Positions 48,801 to 61,562 of a stretch of 64,000 nucleotides of DNA are shown here, one piece after another. The stretch is taken from contig NW_020194644.1 of assembly GCF_002865645.1 (NCBI RefSeq), positions 759,289 through 823,288 on the forward strand, read 5' to 3'. The notes beneath the pieces were generated by a model, which saw nothing but the letters and a program-made list of their open reading frames with translations, was not told where the DNA came from and did no database searches. This stretch comes from Hyaloscypha bicolor E. Lineage: Eukaryota; Ascomycota; Leotiomycetes; Helotiales; Hyaloscyphaceae. How positions within the stretch are numbered: position 1 is the stretch's first letter; each line of letters begins with the position of its first letter. Position numbers and translations under genes: made by a program.

Positions 48801-50389
48801 AATTCTGGCTTTTATTCTTTATTTCTTCTATAGACTCTTTTTTATTTTTAGGTTTAATTAACTTATATATACTAGGATTTTTCTCTATTTACTAACTTCT
48901 AAAAGCTATAAGATAATATAGAAAGTACTACTAAAAGTATTACTAAAGCTAATCCTAATAGTAATAATAATAATAATAATAGTAGGCTATTAAATTCTTC
49001 TTTAATTTTACTATTCTTTCCTCTAGTAAAGGGAACTATAATTAATCTCATAAACCATATAAGTATTACTTTATAATAATAGGTATATTAGAGATATAAA
49101 TATACTATTTCTCTTCCTTATTAGATATAGAGAATTAACGAGTATAATATCTTTAGCTTTATAAGTAAAACCCAAGATATCCGGGCTATTATTAGTACTT
49201 TACCTATTATCCCGGACGGAAGTCTAACTATTATTATTAAACTTTCCAGACTAATTAACCTTATTTCTCCTAAGCAAACCTATTATATAAAATCTAATAA
49301 ATTATATATAAATATCCGCCAAAGTTAAGGTAATTAAGAAAAAATAGGCCTAATATTTAATATACTTTTTCCTATATCTTATAATTAGCTTAGTACTATT
49401 TTGGATCTTATTTCCTTATAAATATATATATACTTAGAATTTATAATTAATACTTTAAAGTAATACTCTTTAATTAGTTCTTATATAATTTAAAAGTCAG
49501 ACTACTAAATTTAATACTTTTATAATACTTAAATTTACTCAAGTTTATAAAGTCTTATAATTATTAGAGCCTTTATAATTCTTTGCCTTTTAAGTTTAAT
49601 ACCTAAATAATATTATATACTTTGCCTTTAATATAGAAGAGGCTCCTAAAAGTCTAGAGTTATAAAGGAATTTTTATATTAAGGATATATTATATTATAA
49701 TAATAAAATTACAGGTATTTATATATAAATATATAATATATTAGACTAGCTATACTAAAAATCATACTATATTTATATATAAAGTTACTAATTACTTTAT
49801 ATTAATACTAGACCTATATAGTTATATAATTTTATATAATTAGCTAGCTATAGAAAAGCCCTAAAGCCCAAAACTCATAAAGAGTCTCAAGGGCTTTAGT
49901 GCTTCCGGACTATTACTAGTATCCGGTACTTTTTGGGAAAAAAGTATAATATATTTTATAATAAATAATCTATTATGAATTATTTAACCTTTAAGTTAAG
50001 CAGGAAATCTGAGGGCCAGGCTCGTAATTCAAGTCTTATTAAGATTATTAAAGTCTTTACTAGCTAGTACTATAGATTTAATAAAAATATTACGGGAATT
50101 CTATAGGTTCTATTCTAATCTATCTAGAAAGTATATATAATATATCTCCTTATTTATTTCAATATTTATATATAATTCCTAAGAGCCAAACTATTACCTA
50201 AGGAAAGAGTAAGAAGGCTAGACTAATACTTTTAAAAACCAAGGCCTTAATAAGTTTATCTAGAAAAGCTTACTAATTTTTCTAAAGATAACCTAAGAAA
50301 AGTTTAAGTTTATTATATATTATAACTTATATAACTAGAGATAGGGACTACTCTAATAGGCTAGAAAGAGTTTCTTATATAACTCACTT
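48801..50389. other. AT-rich interior of the TIR element
   Basis: Broken frames on both strands, nothing identifiable. Three cttatataact-like motifs lie near 50329, 50374 and, beyond the nested element, 58219. This is the target into which the chromovirus inserted. Confidence 0.4.
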
Positions 50390-50687
50390 TATAAGGTATT
50401 TATTAGTAGGCAATAAGATAATAGAATAAATTAGTATATTATAAAACTATAGTATTAAATTCAGTATAGAACTAATCTCTGTCTCTTCTATAAGGTCCAG
50501 GGAAGCCCCCTCTAAATAGGAGGCCCCGATAGCATATATATAATTAGTAATTTATAAGCCTAATATATATAATATAAATAGTAGTTAGTTGGGATATTAA
50601 AGGGCTACCGAACTCCCTAATTAATACCTATAATATCCGAGGTTTATTATATATCCTTAAGTTATATATAATCCTGTATATATTATA
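50390..50687 (-). repeat. Chromovirus 3' LTR
   Basis: Nearly identical to 57919-58216; most differences are C to T or G to A, and this copy is the more mutated at its right end. Confidence 0.9.
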
Positions 50688-53600
50688 ACTATACTTCTTT
50701 TCTAGGATCTTATCCCCAAGATCCATTAATCTATCCTAGTAAATATTTAATTAATTATTTATTTAATTAATATAAACTTCTAGTATCTTAGGAGGTAGTT
50801 TTACTAATATAATCTAGATAATAGATATAAAAATTATCTAATTAGATCAGGGCTAAGTAAGCGAAAAGGAAGGGTAATTATATCCCAGGTATAGGAGCTA
50901 GCCAGTAATTATAATTTCGTTTAGGATCTAAGTATTCTAATTAGCTCGATCCAAAGTACTAAGATACTATCCTATAAAACTAATACTACTTATTAGATCT
51001 TGTATTAGAATAATCTAAATAGCTATATAAAAAGTATTTAATAAATATTTATATAAGAAACCTATATAAATATTTCTGAGGTCTTAGAGATTATTTATAG
51101 GCTCCTGGGAGTATATATTAATTAGTTATACTAGTTTCTGATTAGGACTAGTACGAAAACTAGTAGTTAATCCAGGTAATTCTCTACTTCTATAAAAGAA
51201 CTTCTTTATATTACTATATACTCTTTTCCTTTCTAATAACTATATATATAACTTTTTCTATTATTACCTTCTAGCCTCTTCTTCTGCCTTTCTCTAAGTC
51301 TTCTTTAATTATTTTTAATTAATTCTATAATATCTTCTTCTAGCTTTATTATTTATTCCTATAATAATAAGTATAAAGGTAATCTTATAGCCTTCTTTCT
51401 TATTACTAGTAAATACTTGAAATATTTCAAGTATTTACTTATTAATTCCTTTATCTTATATATTATAGTACCTGGTAAGAAGAATTATAACTATTATAAT
51501 AAGAGTTCTAAGTCTTATATATTAGTAAGTTCTTTAGCTTTAATATTTATTAAAGCTAATATAATTTCAGATTCCTTACTATTTATTAGAGGCTTACTAG
51601 TCCTGGGAAGATATTATTATAACTTTTAAGAAATTTCTTAAAATATATCCTAAATAGTATTATACTAATAAGAATAATATTATTAATTGGATTTTCGAAA
51701 ACTAGAAGAATACTAATAAGCTTCGGAATTCTTCTTCCTGTCTTAATAAGGCAGATAATAATATTACTTAGGTTAGTATTCCAAAAGTAAGTTTTTTCTA
51801 ATATACTTAGATATTTACTAATTCCTTAAAGGAATACTATAATATCTACCTTTAAGGTATTAACCTTATTACCAAGCTTACTACCGAGATTACTAAGTAA
51901 TCTACTACTAGTACTTTAAGTACTAATAATATAATATTTATAGCTATTTGGGATCTGACTTTAGAAATTCGGGCCTTCTATAAGGTATATATAGCTATTA
52001 TAAGTTCCTTACTTGCTTCTTTTAATATCCTTAATACTAATATTATTATAGTATAATTATATCTTATTAAGAGATAAGCGGATTCCGGAAAGTATTAGCT
52101 AATTCTTTACTAAGTCCTAAATAGGACCGGTATTTGGTATTCTTATTTTAGGAATTAGAAATTTATAAGAATTAGAGTTTATTTATTTAAGATACCTATA
52201 GCTAGTCTATCTATAATAAATCTTTCTTAATCCTAAATCTTTTTCTAATAATTTAAATATAATTCTTATAAGCCTTAATAAAACTCTAGAAAACCTTTAT
52301 AAGTAAAAAACCCAGGGAAAGAATATCTCTATTACTATTCCGGGCCTTTTCTTGGCTATTTAGGTCTTCTCTTTCTTTTAAGTAGCCTTTTTCTTAATAG
52401 TCCAGAATTCTTTTTAACCTTAAGAGATTATTAAGAAATAGTTTTGGATTCTAAGCTATGGTTTCGGTTATATGATTTTAGAAGTTTCTTGGAATTTTCA
52501 AGATTAGAGAAAGTAGATAACTAGATATTATAATCTTTAGGCTAGACTTTTTATTTAATTAAATACTATTACTTCTTGCTTCTATTATCTTATTAGTAAT
52601 TAATAATAGCTTCTATTTCCTATTCTTATTCTTTATTATTATTTACTAATTCCGGAAGTTCTCCGGAAGAATATAGGTATGGCTCCTAATTCTTTTTTGC
52701 TATATACTTTTTAAGAAAAGAAATATAGAAAGTTAGATATAAATAATTATATATACTTGGTAGTTCTAACTTATATACCGAATTACTAATATATTTAAGG
52801 ATCCTAAATAGACCTATAAATTTTGGCTTAAGCTTTCTTGCCTTAAGTTTAATATTTCTCGTTAATAGTATTACTCAGGCTTCTTTAGAATAGTATTTAG
52901 CTAACTAGTACTTATTATAATAGGTTTCCCAGTTATTTTATATATAATACTATAAATTCTTAAGTTTTCTCTATTTTATTTTAAGGGTTTCTAGCCTCCT
53001 ATATATAGCTAGTACCTTTTTTATAATCCTGTCCTTAGGATTTCATAGAAATTAAAAGTAGTATCTATAATATATATAAAAAGATATATTTTATAAAACC
53101 TAATATTTTGAGTTATTATATATAAATTCCGTAAAAAATAACTTCTTAAACTAGTTATTCTTTTAGGTATTATAATAATATCTCAGATAGTATTCTAGGG
53201 CCTAGTTCTACTTTTCTATCTAACTATCTATCTAAGGATAGTAAGCTATACTTAAATACTATTTATATATTAAGTAGAAGTAGAAAGCGGACTAGAACTA
53301 GCTAGTAAATACCGTTTTTTGGTCGGAAATAATTCTATTAGGGAAGCTAAAGATTAAGAAAACATATTCCTATATAATCTTAGTAAGCTCCGGAGAATTA
53401 ATAGTCTTATAATATATAATATATCTTACTATTTTAGAGTACTAATTAATAATTATAAGAATTATATTAAAATCAGGATCTCTTACCGGGTTCTTATATA
53501 GTAGTAGACCTATAATAAAATCTATAGAGATCTTATCCCAGAGTCTTTTAGGCTATAGTAAACTGCCAAGCAGGCTATATAGCAAATGCCTCTTTATCTT

Positions 53601-55127
53601 AATTCTCTAGTAAATATTATATTCTTAATAATAATTACAAATATCTCCTTCTATATTCTCCTAATATTAGGATCTTCTAAGAAGTTCAAGAGTTTTCTCT
53701 ATTCTATAATATCTAGCTATTAGGTTATTATAATAAAGCTTTATAACTTCTTAATATAAAGCGGGATTATTAGGTATAATAATTCTTAAATAGTACCTAA
53801 GTAGGCCCGAATTATTTTTCTAGATTTCTTTTCCCTTAGTATCTTTCTTACTAAGCCTCTATTTTATAATATTCTAATATCGAGAATTATTTCTCTAAGC
53901 TACCTAGATAATATCCAGAAGGAATTTAGATAAAGGGGCTAGTACTATGGTTCTTTTAGTAGCTATATATATTTATATATAGGGAATTAGATATTTATAA
54001 CTATCTAATTTAAAAACTCGGAAGACTAAAAAGTCTTTAGTTCTATTAAGTAATATAATTATAGATATTCTTATTACCTTAGCTATAATAGCAGAGCCTT
54101 TAAGGCATTTCCCTATATCTTGCTTTTTAACTAATTTTATAGTTAAGGAATCTATAAGATAATTTATCTATTTATCTTATAGTAAATATTTCTCCTTAGC
54201 TACTATAGATATAGTAAGTATTAAATAATACCTATTCCAAAGAGAGAACTCTTTAGATATCTATAAGGACCTCTGAATCATAACTATAAAAGCTTCCTTT
54301 AACTTATTCTAAAAGGTCAGAAGCCAAGTTATATTAATAGAACCTTCTTTATAATTAGGTCTTCTACTAGGCCCGTCCGCTGGATTTAAGGCGCCTCTAT
54401 AGTAAATAATATTAAAATTATATATTATAAGGTATATTATCTAATATACTTAATAGCTCTCTAGATACTTTATTTCTATAAAGTATTAAAGGTTATTATA
54501 GTCTATAATAACCTTAATTATAAACCTGGACCCTTTAAGATAATAGCGCCAATATTTAAAGGCTTTAATAATTATAAGCAGCTTCCTATTATGGGTGCTA
54601 TAGTTATATTTAGCTCTGGAGAGTTTCTGGGACTAGAATATTACTAGATACTAGTATTTTTTTGGGCTATTACTAGGATTAACTTATTATAAAATAGTAC
54701 TAGTAATTACGAATTTCGATATATTAGTTTTAATACGAATCTTCTTAGAAGAATTAAAATAGACTAGGACAGGTATTATAATAAAAGCTTTTTTTAAAGT
54801 CTTAAAGCTTTTAGCTACTTTATCTATTTATATAAAGGGACCGGATTTCCGGCCCTTTTCCATTCCTTTTAAGAGGTCTATTAAGCCTATAGTTACCTGA
54901 GAGTAATAGTAAATAAACCTATAGTAGAAATTAGCAAATCTAAGAAATACTTAAATATTATAGAATAACTCTGGTTCTGGCCATTTAATAATACTATGGA
55001 CCCGTTTAGGATCCGTATAAATACCTTCTATTCTAATAAGGAAGCCCAAAAATTTGACTTCCTTAATATTAAACTCGTATTTACTAAGTTTATAAAATAG
55101 GTTATTTTTATATAGCCTAGTAAGTAC

Positions 55128-55322
55128 CTAGTAAACGTAATTATGGTATTTATTCTTATTTTGGGAGTAAATAAGAATATTATCCAAATAAATAACTATA
55201 AAATAATCTAGAAGCCCTATAAGTATAATATTAATATATACTTGAAATATGGCTAGTATATTAGTTAGCCTAAAAGATATTATAAGATATTTAAAATGGC
55301 TATAGTAGGTCCTAAAAGCCAT
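55128..55322 (-). pseudogene. Reverse-transcriptase core fragment of the chromovirus
   Basis: A 64-codon open stretch that survives inside the RIPed pol. It shows FRLTNILAIFQVYIN and YLDNILIYS, the palm region of Ty3/gypsy reverse transcriptase. The second catalytic Asp of the YLDD motif is Asn, a change RIP can produce (GAT/GAC to AAT/AAC). Confidence 0.85.
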
Positions 55323-57918
55323 CTTCTACTTATATTCTTTACGAATTCTTATCTAATAATATATATCTTTAAGATCTAGCTTTATAAAGATCTTAGCTTC
55401 TCGGAGCCGGTTAAGGGTCTTATTAATAAGAGAAAGCAGATACTAATTCTTGATTATAACTTGGTTAAGTCTATAATAATTAATATAATGGTATAGTTCT
55501 CTATTCTTCTTAGGAATAAAAAGAATAGGTATTCCTGCTAGGCTTTTACTAGGCCTTATCTAATATTTATAAAGTATATCATGCAAATATAGATATAATA
55601 CTTCTAGTTAGGTCTCTAATAAATTATATAAAAGCCCGTACGGGACCGTACTATTTATATTAATAGAGTATTTAATACTACTAAGATTAGGAAGTTCTAA
55701 AGCTTTATTAGGATTAAAAACCTCTAAGAAGTCTTTATATTTATTATCCCGGAGATAGATAGGTACTTCTAAGGTCCCTTTCCGGAAAGTATTAATTTGC
55801 TATATTAAAAACTCCTATTTAGTATTACTAGAACCGTATAATAAAGTAGAGACCTAGTAACTATTATAAATATATAAAGCCTACTATTTAGGATAGTTAT
55901 ATTTGCCTTTAGTCAAGAATAAGACTTGAGGTACTAGCTCAGGATACCGGTTAAGCTCCTTACCGAATTCTTTTAATATTAGGATCTTAATATTATTAGG
56001 CTATATAGGTATATATATCTATTATTTCTTAATATAGTCTATATATTATATAAGGGTTACTTTATAAAATTCTATACTAAAGACGAGGCTATAAGAGCCA
56101 ATATTCTTATATCTATAAAACTAGAGCTTAAAAGAATATATCTTACTATAATTATCTATAATAAATACTTTAAGATTATAGGCTTAATAGACCTTAAATC
56201 TATTTCTATAAAAGGTTATAAACTCTTGGTTATATTTAGCTAAGGTAGTAAAGCCCCGGCTTTGAGTCTAATTATTATTAAGGAAGTTATAGTCTAATCC
56301 GGTATTACCGAGTCTGCTATATACTTCTGAGATACCTACTTCTAGCTATATTAATCTTACTTAAATAGTTATATAAAGTAATATACCTTTTTTATTATAG
56401 CTAAAATTATTAATATTTAAGATTTGGCCTTCCCTTTTCCCTATTTCTTAGAAGGGTTTTCTCTAGAGTACTTTTCTATAATAATAGTATTAACCTACTT
56501 TTATAGACGCCTTAATTCTTCTATGATTTTGGCCTTATTAGGGTTCTACCGAGCCTATTTAGTATACTTGAAATACTTTATACTTCCTGAGAAGTATCCT
56601 TTCTATTTATAAGTCTAATAAACTATACCTAAAGTAGAACTAGTACTTTATTAAGGCCTTAAAGAGGCCAAAGTACTACCTGAGGGTTTCTTATATAATT
56701 TTCGGAACTTATTCTTCCTTTTTTAATAGCCTTATAAATCAGAATTTACTAAGTCAGAGTTCTTAGGGGTAGAATTGCCCTTACTAGACTCCCCTACCTT
56801 TACTTTCCTTAATTTAGAATAAGTAGTATATTCTGCTTTCTAAGCTTTCTTAAGCTATTCAGAAATAGATACTACCTTATTTTCTAAGAGAATAGATATA
56901 AGTATCTAATGAGTCTTATAATTAGATAAAGTAGTATTAAGAGTCCGGATCCGGTTCCTTTTAGGGCATGGGTCCTAGTTAACTTCGAGACTAATTATCC
57001 GAGTATATAACTCGGTAACTATCTTACTATCCTTCTAATAAAGATCTCGGAGTTCCTTAAAGGCGTCTTATTAACGGGTTTGAGGTACTTAGAATATATT
57101 AGCCAAGTAGGCCTTAAATTACTCCTAATAGACCTTATATAATAGTAGGCTTTGCTTTATTATAGTCTCCCAAGTATTATAAGGTTTGTCCCTAAAGGCA
57201 CTTATAGCAGAGTTAACTCTAGAAAAGTATCTATTATAAGTCTAAGGCTAGGTTCTAAAGACTGCCTCCTAGAAGGATATAAATATCCTCTATTTCTTAA
57301 GGGACTTTCTATAATATAAGTCAGGTATCCGGACCTTGAGAAGCTTCTCTCGGTCTAAATATATCTTTAGGATATTATATAGTAGCTCCTAATAAATAGT
57401 ATCGAGATTACTCTCAAAGCTTATTATATTAGGAAAGGAAGTAGGTTCTAATCCTATTTCAGGAAGTTCCCTGGTAGGAATTACCGAGGAAAAAAAAGTG
57501 AACTTATAAATAGAGTTTCTATAAGATATAATAAACCGTAAGATATCCCTAAAAATACCCTTATATTACTCTAACTATAGGATATACTAGTTAATTATAT
57601 CTACTAATTCTTGCTTTCGTTAGAGCGCTTCGACTTTAGTATGCAAGCCCTATTCCGTAGCTTGGGCAGTAGTAATTCGGGCATTAATCTCGGCGTCTTA
57701 ATTATTACCGGAATTATTTCCGTTATTATTACTAGCTCTCGGAGGCTCCTGAGGGGCCCTATTAAAAGTATTAGACAAGCCTTTACTATTACCCATATCG
57801 GGATTAATCTAATTGACTTCCTCTATAGGAATAGCTTTAGTAAGGGGTCATATATTTCGCAGATTTCGAGATATAATTACTTATTAAACTACTTTCTTTA
57901 AGGGTAGAGAGATTAGCT

Positions 57919-58216
57919 TATAAGGTATTTATTAGTAGGCAATAAGATAATAGAATAAATTAGTATATTATAAAACTATAGTATTAAATTCAGTATAGAA
58001 CTAATCTCTGTCCCTCCTATAAGGTCCAGGGAAGCCCCCTCTAAATAGGAGGCCCCGATGGCATATATATAATTAGTGATTTATAAGCCTAATATATATA
58101 ATATAAATAGTAATTAGTTAGGATATTAAAGGGCTACCGAACTCCCTAATTAATACCCGCGATATCCGAGGTTCGTTATATGCCCTTAAGTCACATACGA
58201 CCCTGTACACATTACA
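57919..58216 (-). repeat. Chromovirus 5' LTR
   Basis: Its right end retains tacacattaca and other CpA sites, so it is less mutated than the partner LTR. Confidence 0.9.
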
Positions 58217-58599
58217 TACTTATATAACTAGAGACAGGAACTTGAGTTCATTATATGAAATTATCTATATATAGAGACTCCTGCTATAAACTCCTTATTT
58301 AGATTAATTAGTTAAATCTATTTTTAATACTAAGTCTTTATTAAGGCAATTTCCCGCTTCCAGAGGCTTTAGATAAAATAGCTAATAAGTTTCTTAGCTA
58401 TTAGCTAAGACTTATTAGCTAGAAAATCTATAAGTAGTAAATAAGATTATAAAACAGAACTCTCCTAACTATAATACTAAGACATTTTACTATAGTATAA
58501 AGTAATTAGATATAGAAGCCTTATTAAATATAATATATCTTAAACTATAAGTTTATAAGATAAATATAGGAAGTCTTAGTACTTAACTAGTATTATAGT

Positions 58600-59900
58600 C
58601 TAGCCTGAAGGCGCCTATTATTCTTTATATCTAATTTAATAGGAATAAGAAGTACCTATACTTTAACTCAAGAAATAATTAGGACTTTTATATAAACTTA
58701 GAATAGCGGTTTATTTTATAGAAAGAGAATAGACCAGAAATACTTATACTATATTAATCTTTGGAAAGGGTTATAGTAAATACTATAACTCCTGAAATAT
58801 TTTCGAGAAAGCTTTCCCGAACCAAAATAAACTAGTTTATAATCCCGAAAGATCTATAGAAGTCTTATATATCCGAGAATATAAGTATTTAAGGTAAATA
58901 CTATTTGAATTCTAACCTATAATAAAAGGAAAATAAAATATATAAAATAAAATATATAAAATAAAAGTAAAACAAAATACCCGGGTATTTAATAAATAGA
59001 AAGCCCAACTATAAGTTATAAGAACTAGTACTAACTAGGCATATATATAGTAATATTAAAGAAGAAGTAAAGTAAGAGAAACTAAAAAGTAAGTTAGTAT
59101 ATATTCCGTAAAAGCAAATAAAAAGACATCTAAATAGCCCAAAGGCAAAAAGTATATATTAAAGAAATCGAGATCAGAGAGAGAAGAGCTATTTCTTATA
59201 AGAATAAATTAGTATATATTCCAAGATAAAGAATAGGAGTACTTAGTAGTAGCCCAAAGGCTTTTATAAGTATTAAAGGAGAGGAGGAGGTATTAAAGTT
59301 CGGAGGAATCTAAATAGGAATTAGCCTCTTTTTTAGAAGTTTAAAAGAGGATATTCCTAAAGGGCCCAAAAGTATAAGAGATATTAGAAAAGAAGAGAAG
59401 GAGATATTAGAGAAAAAGAGGAGGGATCTAAAATTTAGCTTTCTAAGAAATAAGTAGATTAAAGACTTATAATATAGGAGTTCTAAATAAAAGTAACCCG
59501 GAAGTAGTAGTCAGGTACTAGCTTTTGGTATTATTAGTAGAAGTATTAAAAGAGGAGGGGTTTAGAGGAGGGATTTAGAAAAGGGGTTTAGAGGGGTTCA
59601 GAGGAGGAAAAGAAGGTTATAAAGTAATTAGATGCCAGCTCTTAATATTAATAGAAGAAGTATTAAAGGAGGAGGGGTAAGGAAAAGGGATTCGGAGAAG
59701 GGGTAAGGAGGAGTTCGGAAAAGGAAAGGAAGGTTATAAGGCAATTAGATACCAGCTCTTAGTATTAATAAAGGTATTAATAAAGGTATTAATAGAGAAG
59801 GTATTAGTAGAGGGCAGAAGCTCTTGGTATTAATAGCAAAGTCGAAAAAATATAGAAAAAGAATAGAAGTTTTAGAGTAAAAATAGAATAGAATTATAGT
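58600..59900 (+). pseudogene. Third degenerate frame of the TIR element, basic and repetitive
   Basis: The + strand reads as a Lys/Arg-rich protein interrupted by RIP-type stops, and ends in a purine-rich repeat region (59515-59860). No family is recognised. It may be the continuation of the second frame, since the chromovirus separates them. Confidence 0.35.
59541..59770 (+). repeat. 117-base imperfect tandem repeat
   Basis: Units start at 59541 and 59658 (aagtattaaa...ggagg), and a partial third starts near 59771. Each includes a ccagctctta-like motif. 117 bases is 39 codons, so the frame is kept. Confidence 0.75.
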
Positions 59901-60609
59901 TTTATAGAAAATAAAGTTATTAGTATAAGATAGTTATATTATTATATAATTCTATATTTACTTTTGCTATTTATTAAGGATATATATTTCTCAGGAGAAA
60001 GTATTACTTAGAATTCTTGAGCCTCTCTAATTTAATAACTATATATTTAAAAAAATAAGAAATAAATATAATTATATATACTAGAATAAGAGAATTCTTC
60101 TTATCTAAAAATTATAATTATAGTATTACTAAATATAGAGATATAGAAGTTTATATAATAAGCTATATATAGAGATTTAAGGAGATTTAAATTATCTCGA
60201 ATTATTTATAATTAGTAAAGTAAATTAGCTAACTATATGAATTAAATATAGTTTAATTATTATTAGTATACCTTAGCTTTTGCGAATTAGTAAAAGAAAG
60301 AATATTTATATCTTTATTTTTATAACTATAATATCTAAAATTATAATTTTTTTAATATTTAAATATATTTAATCTAGGGCTATTAAATACTAATATTTCC
60401 ATTTTCAGGTATTATTTATTATAAATTTATTCGGATTTAAATAATTATATTAAATATATATCTTTATATCCTAAAAGTAAATAATAAAAATATAGCTATA
60501 CTAGCTTTAATCTTAGCCTTAACCTTAACCTTAACCTCCTTCTAAAAATAACTTTAATTCTAATATATAATACTATTATTAAAGCTTTCCTTTATTAAAG
60601 ACATATTAA

Positions 60610-61440
60610 ATATGGCTTTAGATAGCGGCTCTAGTAAAGGCAAAAGTAATAGAAAAGGCAATAAAGCTATAAATAAGTAGAAAGATAATATTTATAATAT
60701 GCCCTCTAATAATCCAGACTCAGTTTATAATATCCTCTCCTATTAATATGTTTAATTAATAAACCCCTTTACTTCTTAATCTTCTCCTTATATATAACCT
60801 CCTCCTTCTCTTCTATAATAATACTTTAATCTTCTTATACTATCTAATAATACTACTAAAGTAGTAAAGCAAATTAATAATAAGGCTAAAATTAGAGAGA
60901 TAAAGCTATACCAGGGCAGGAAGCTAAAGGAATTAGGAAAAGGCAAGGCAAATCTAGAGGCAAGCTTAGTATATACTTGCGAAACCAAATCCTCTCAAGT
61001 TTATACTACTTATAGTAATAAGAAGAGACCGAGGGGCCCTTTTAAATACTATATAATTATAGAAAGCGAATTTAATAGTACTTATATAAATTATAGATAT
61101 AATAATAATAGTAAAGTCTATACTTTCTATTAACTTAATACTAATCCTACTAAGTCTAGAAAGCCTTGCTTTATATCTGCAAAACCCTTTATACCAAAGC
61201 CTCGACCGCCTATAAAATATAGAAAGCGAGTATAAAGACAGATATAAGATCAGAAGATAATAGGAAAGAAGATTATAGCAGAAGAGGGTGAGAATACTAG
61301 AGGAGAAAAGAACGAAGAAGATATAGATAATTCGAGTAATATAGGCAGTACGGAGGATATAGAGAGTAAGGGAGATAGAGATATGCCTCGTAATCCATAG
61401 GATTTGCCTTACAGACCACGCAAGCTAAGGGGGGGTTAGA
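60610..61440 (+). pseudogene. Degenerate frame near the right end, possible BED-type zinc finger
   Basis: From an ATG near 60613 the + strand can be followed, through a handful of RIP-type stops, to about 61440. It shows a Lys-rich start, a helical part, then KKRPRGPFKYY followed by spaced aromatic residues. This is loosely like BED-finger proteins of hAT-type elements, but the Cys/His ligands are not clear. After it come PRPPIKYRKR and an acidic tail. It may be the DNA-binding partner of the integrase gene, or part of an unrelated element. The - strand frame 60788-60988 is a shadow. Confidence 0.35.
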
Positions 61441-61494
61441 AGTAGTCGAGAATAAGGCGTGTATACTATACTTTTTTTTTTGGGTATGGGCGCA

Positions 61495-61562
61495 AAAATC
61501 AGAAAATCAGAAAATCACTTTTCGCTTCTCGGATTTGTCTGCTAGCCCGCTAATGGCCTCAG
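61495..61562 (-). repeat. Right terminal inverted repeat
   Basis: Reverse complement of 44891-44958 at 62 of 68 positions. It ends GGCCTCAG before TA. It is not RIPed. Confidence 0.85.

Larger units (their letters stand above)
50390..58216 (-). mobile_element. Nested Ty3/gypsy chromovirus, full length, RIPed
   Basis: Both LTRs are 298 bases long (50390-50687 and 57919-58216), with TGTAA...TTACA-type ends. The target duplication is cactt (50385-50389) and tactt (58217-58221), one C-to-T step apart. Pol is on the - strand: the reverse-transcriptase active site reads YLDNILIYS near 55164-55190 (family form YLDDILIYS), and the end of pol, near 52450-52640, reads as an integrase tail followed by a chromodomain-like piece (QYLIK, then KDYNI, then SNLENSKKLLKSYN). 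That tail is typical of chromoviruses. A polypurine tract (agaaaagaag, - strand) abuts the 3' LTR at about 50694-50703. Gag lies at about 56500-57900; the + strand frames at 56424-56612 and 57611-57901 are its antisense. The element is dead. Confidence 0.85.
44891..61562 (+). mobile_element. Large TIR-bounded DNA transposon (about 16.7 kb, with nested retrotransposon)
   Basis: Terminal inverted repeats of 68 bases lie at 44891-44958 and 61495-61562. They match at 62 of 68 positions without gaps; the inner 45 are identical. TA flanks both outer ends, so a TA target duplication is possible. Looser similarity extends about 40 bases further inwards. The interior is RIPed but less extremely than 1-24 kb. 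It contains a + strand DDE integrase-core gene (45590-46830), other degenerate + strand frames (47500-48800, 58600-59900, 60610-61440) and a nested chromovirus (50390-58216). Removing the insertion leaves about 8.8 kb, long for a fungal cut-and-paste element. I cannot assign it to a named superfamily. Confidence 0.7.

Noticed and set aside
50325..50389. Longer flanking duplication around the chromovirus (shared cttatataactagag)
   Set aside because: The motif occurs three times in the target region at irregular spacing; the 5-base cactt/tactt pair directly at the LTR ends explains the insertion better.
57611..57901. 96-codon + strand frame
   Set aside because: It is the antisense of the chromovirus gag region, next to its 5' LTR.
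60517..60536. Run of ccttaa repeats, telomere-like
   Set aside because: Only about three units, and the unit differs from the fungal telomere repeat TTAGGG/CCCTAA. It lies inside the TIR element.
44891..61562. Starship-type giant element
   Set aside because: No tyrosine recombinase (DUF3435-like) gene is visible at either end, and the ends are long inverted repeats with a DDE-type gene inside.
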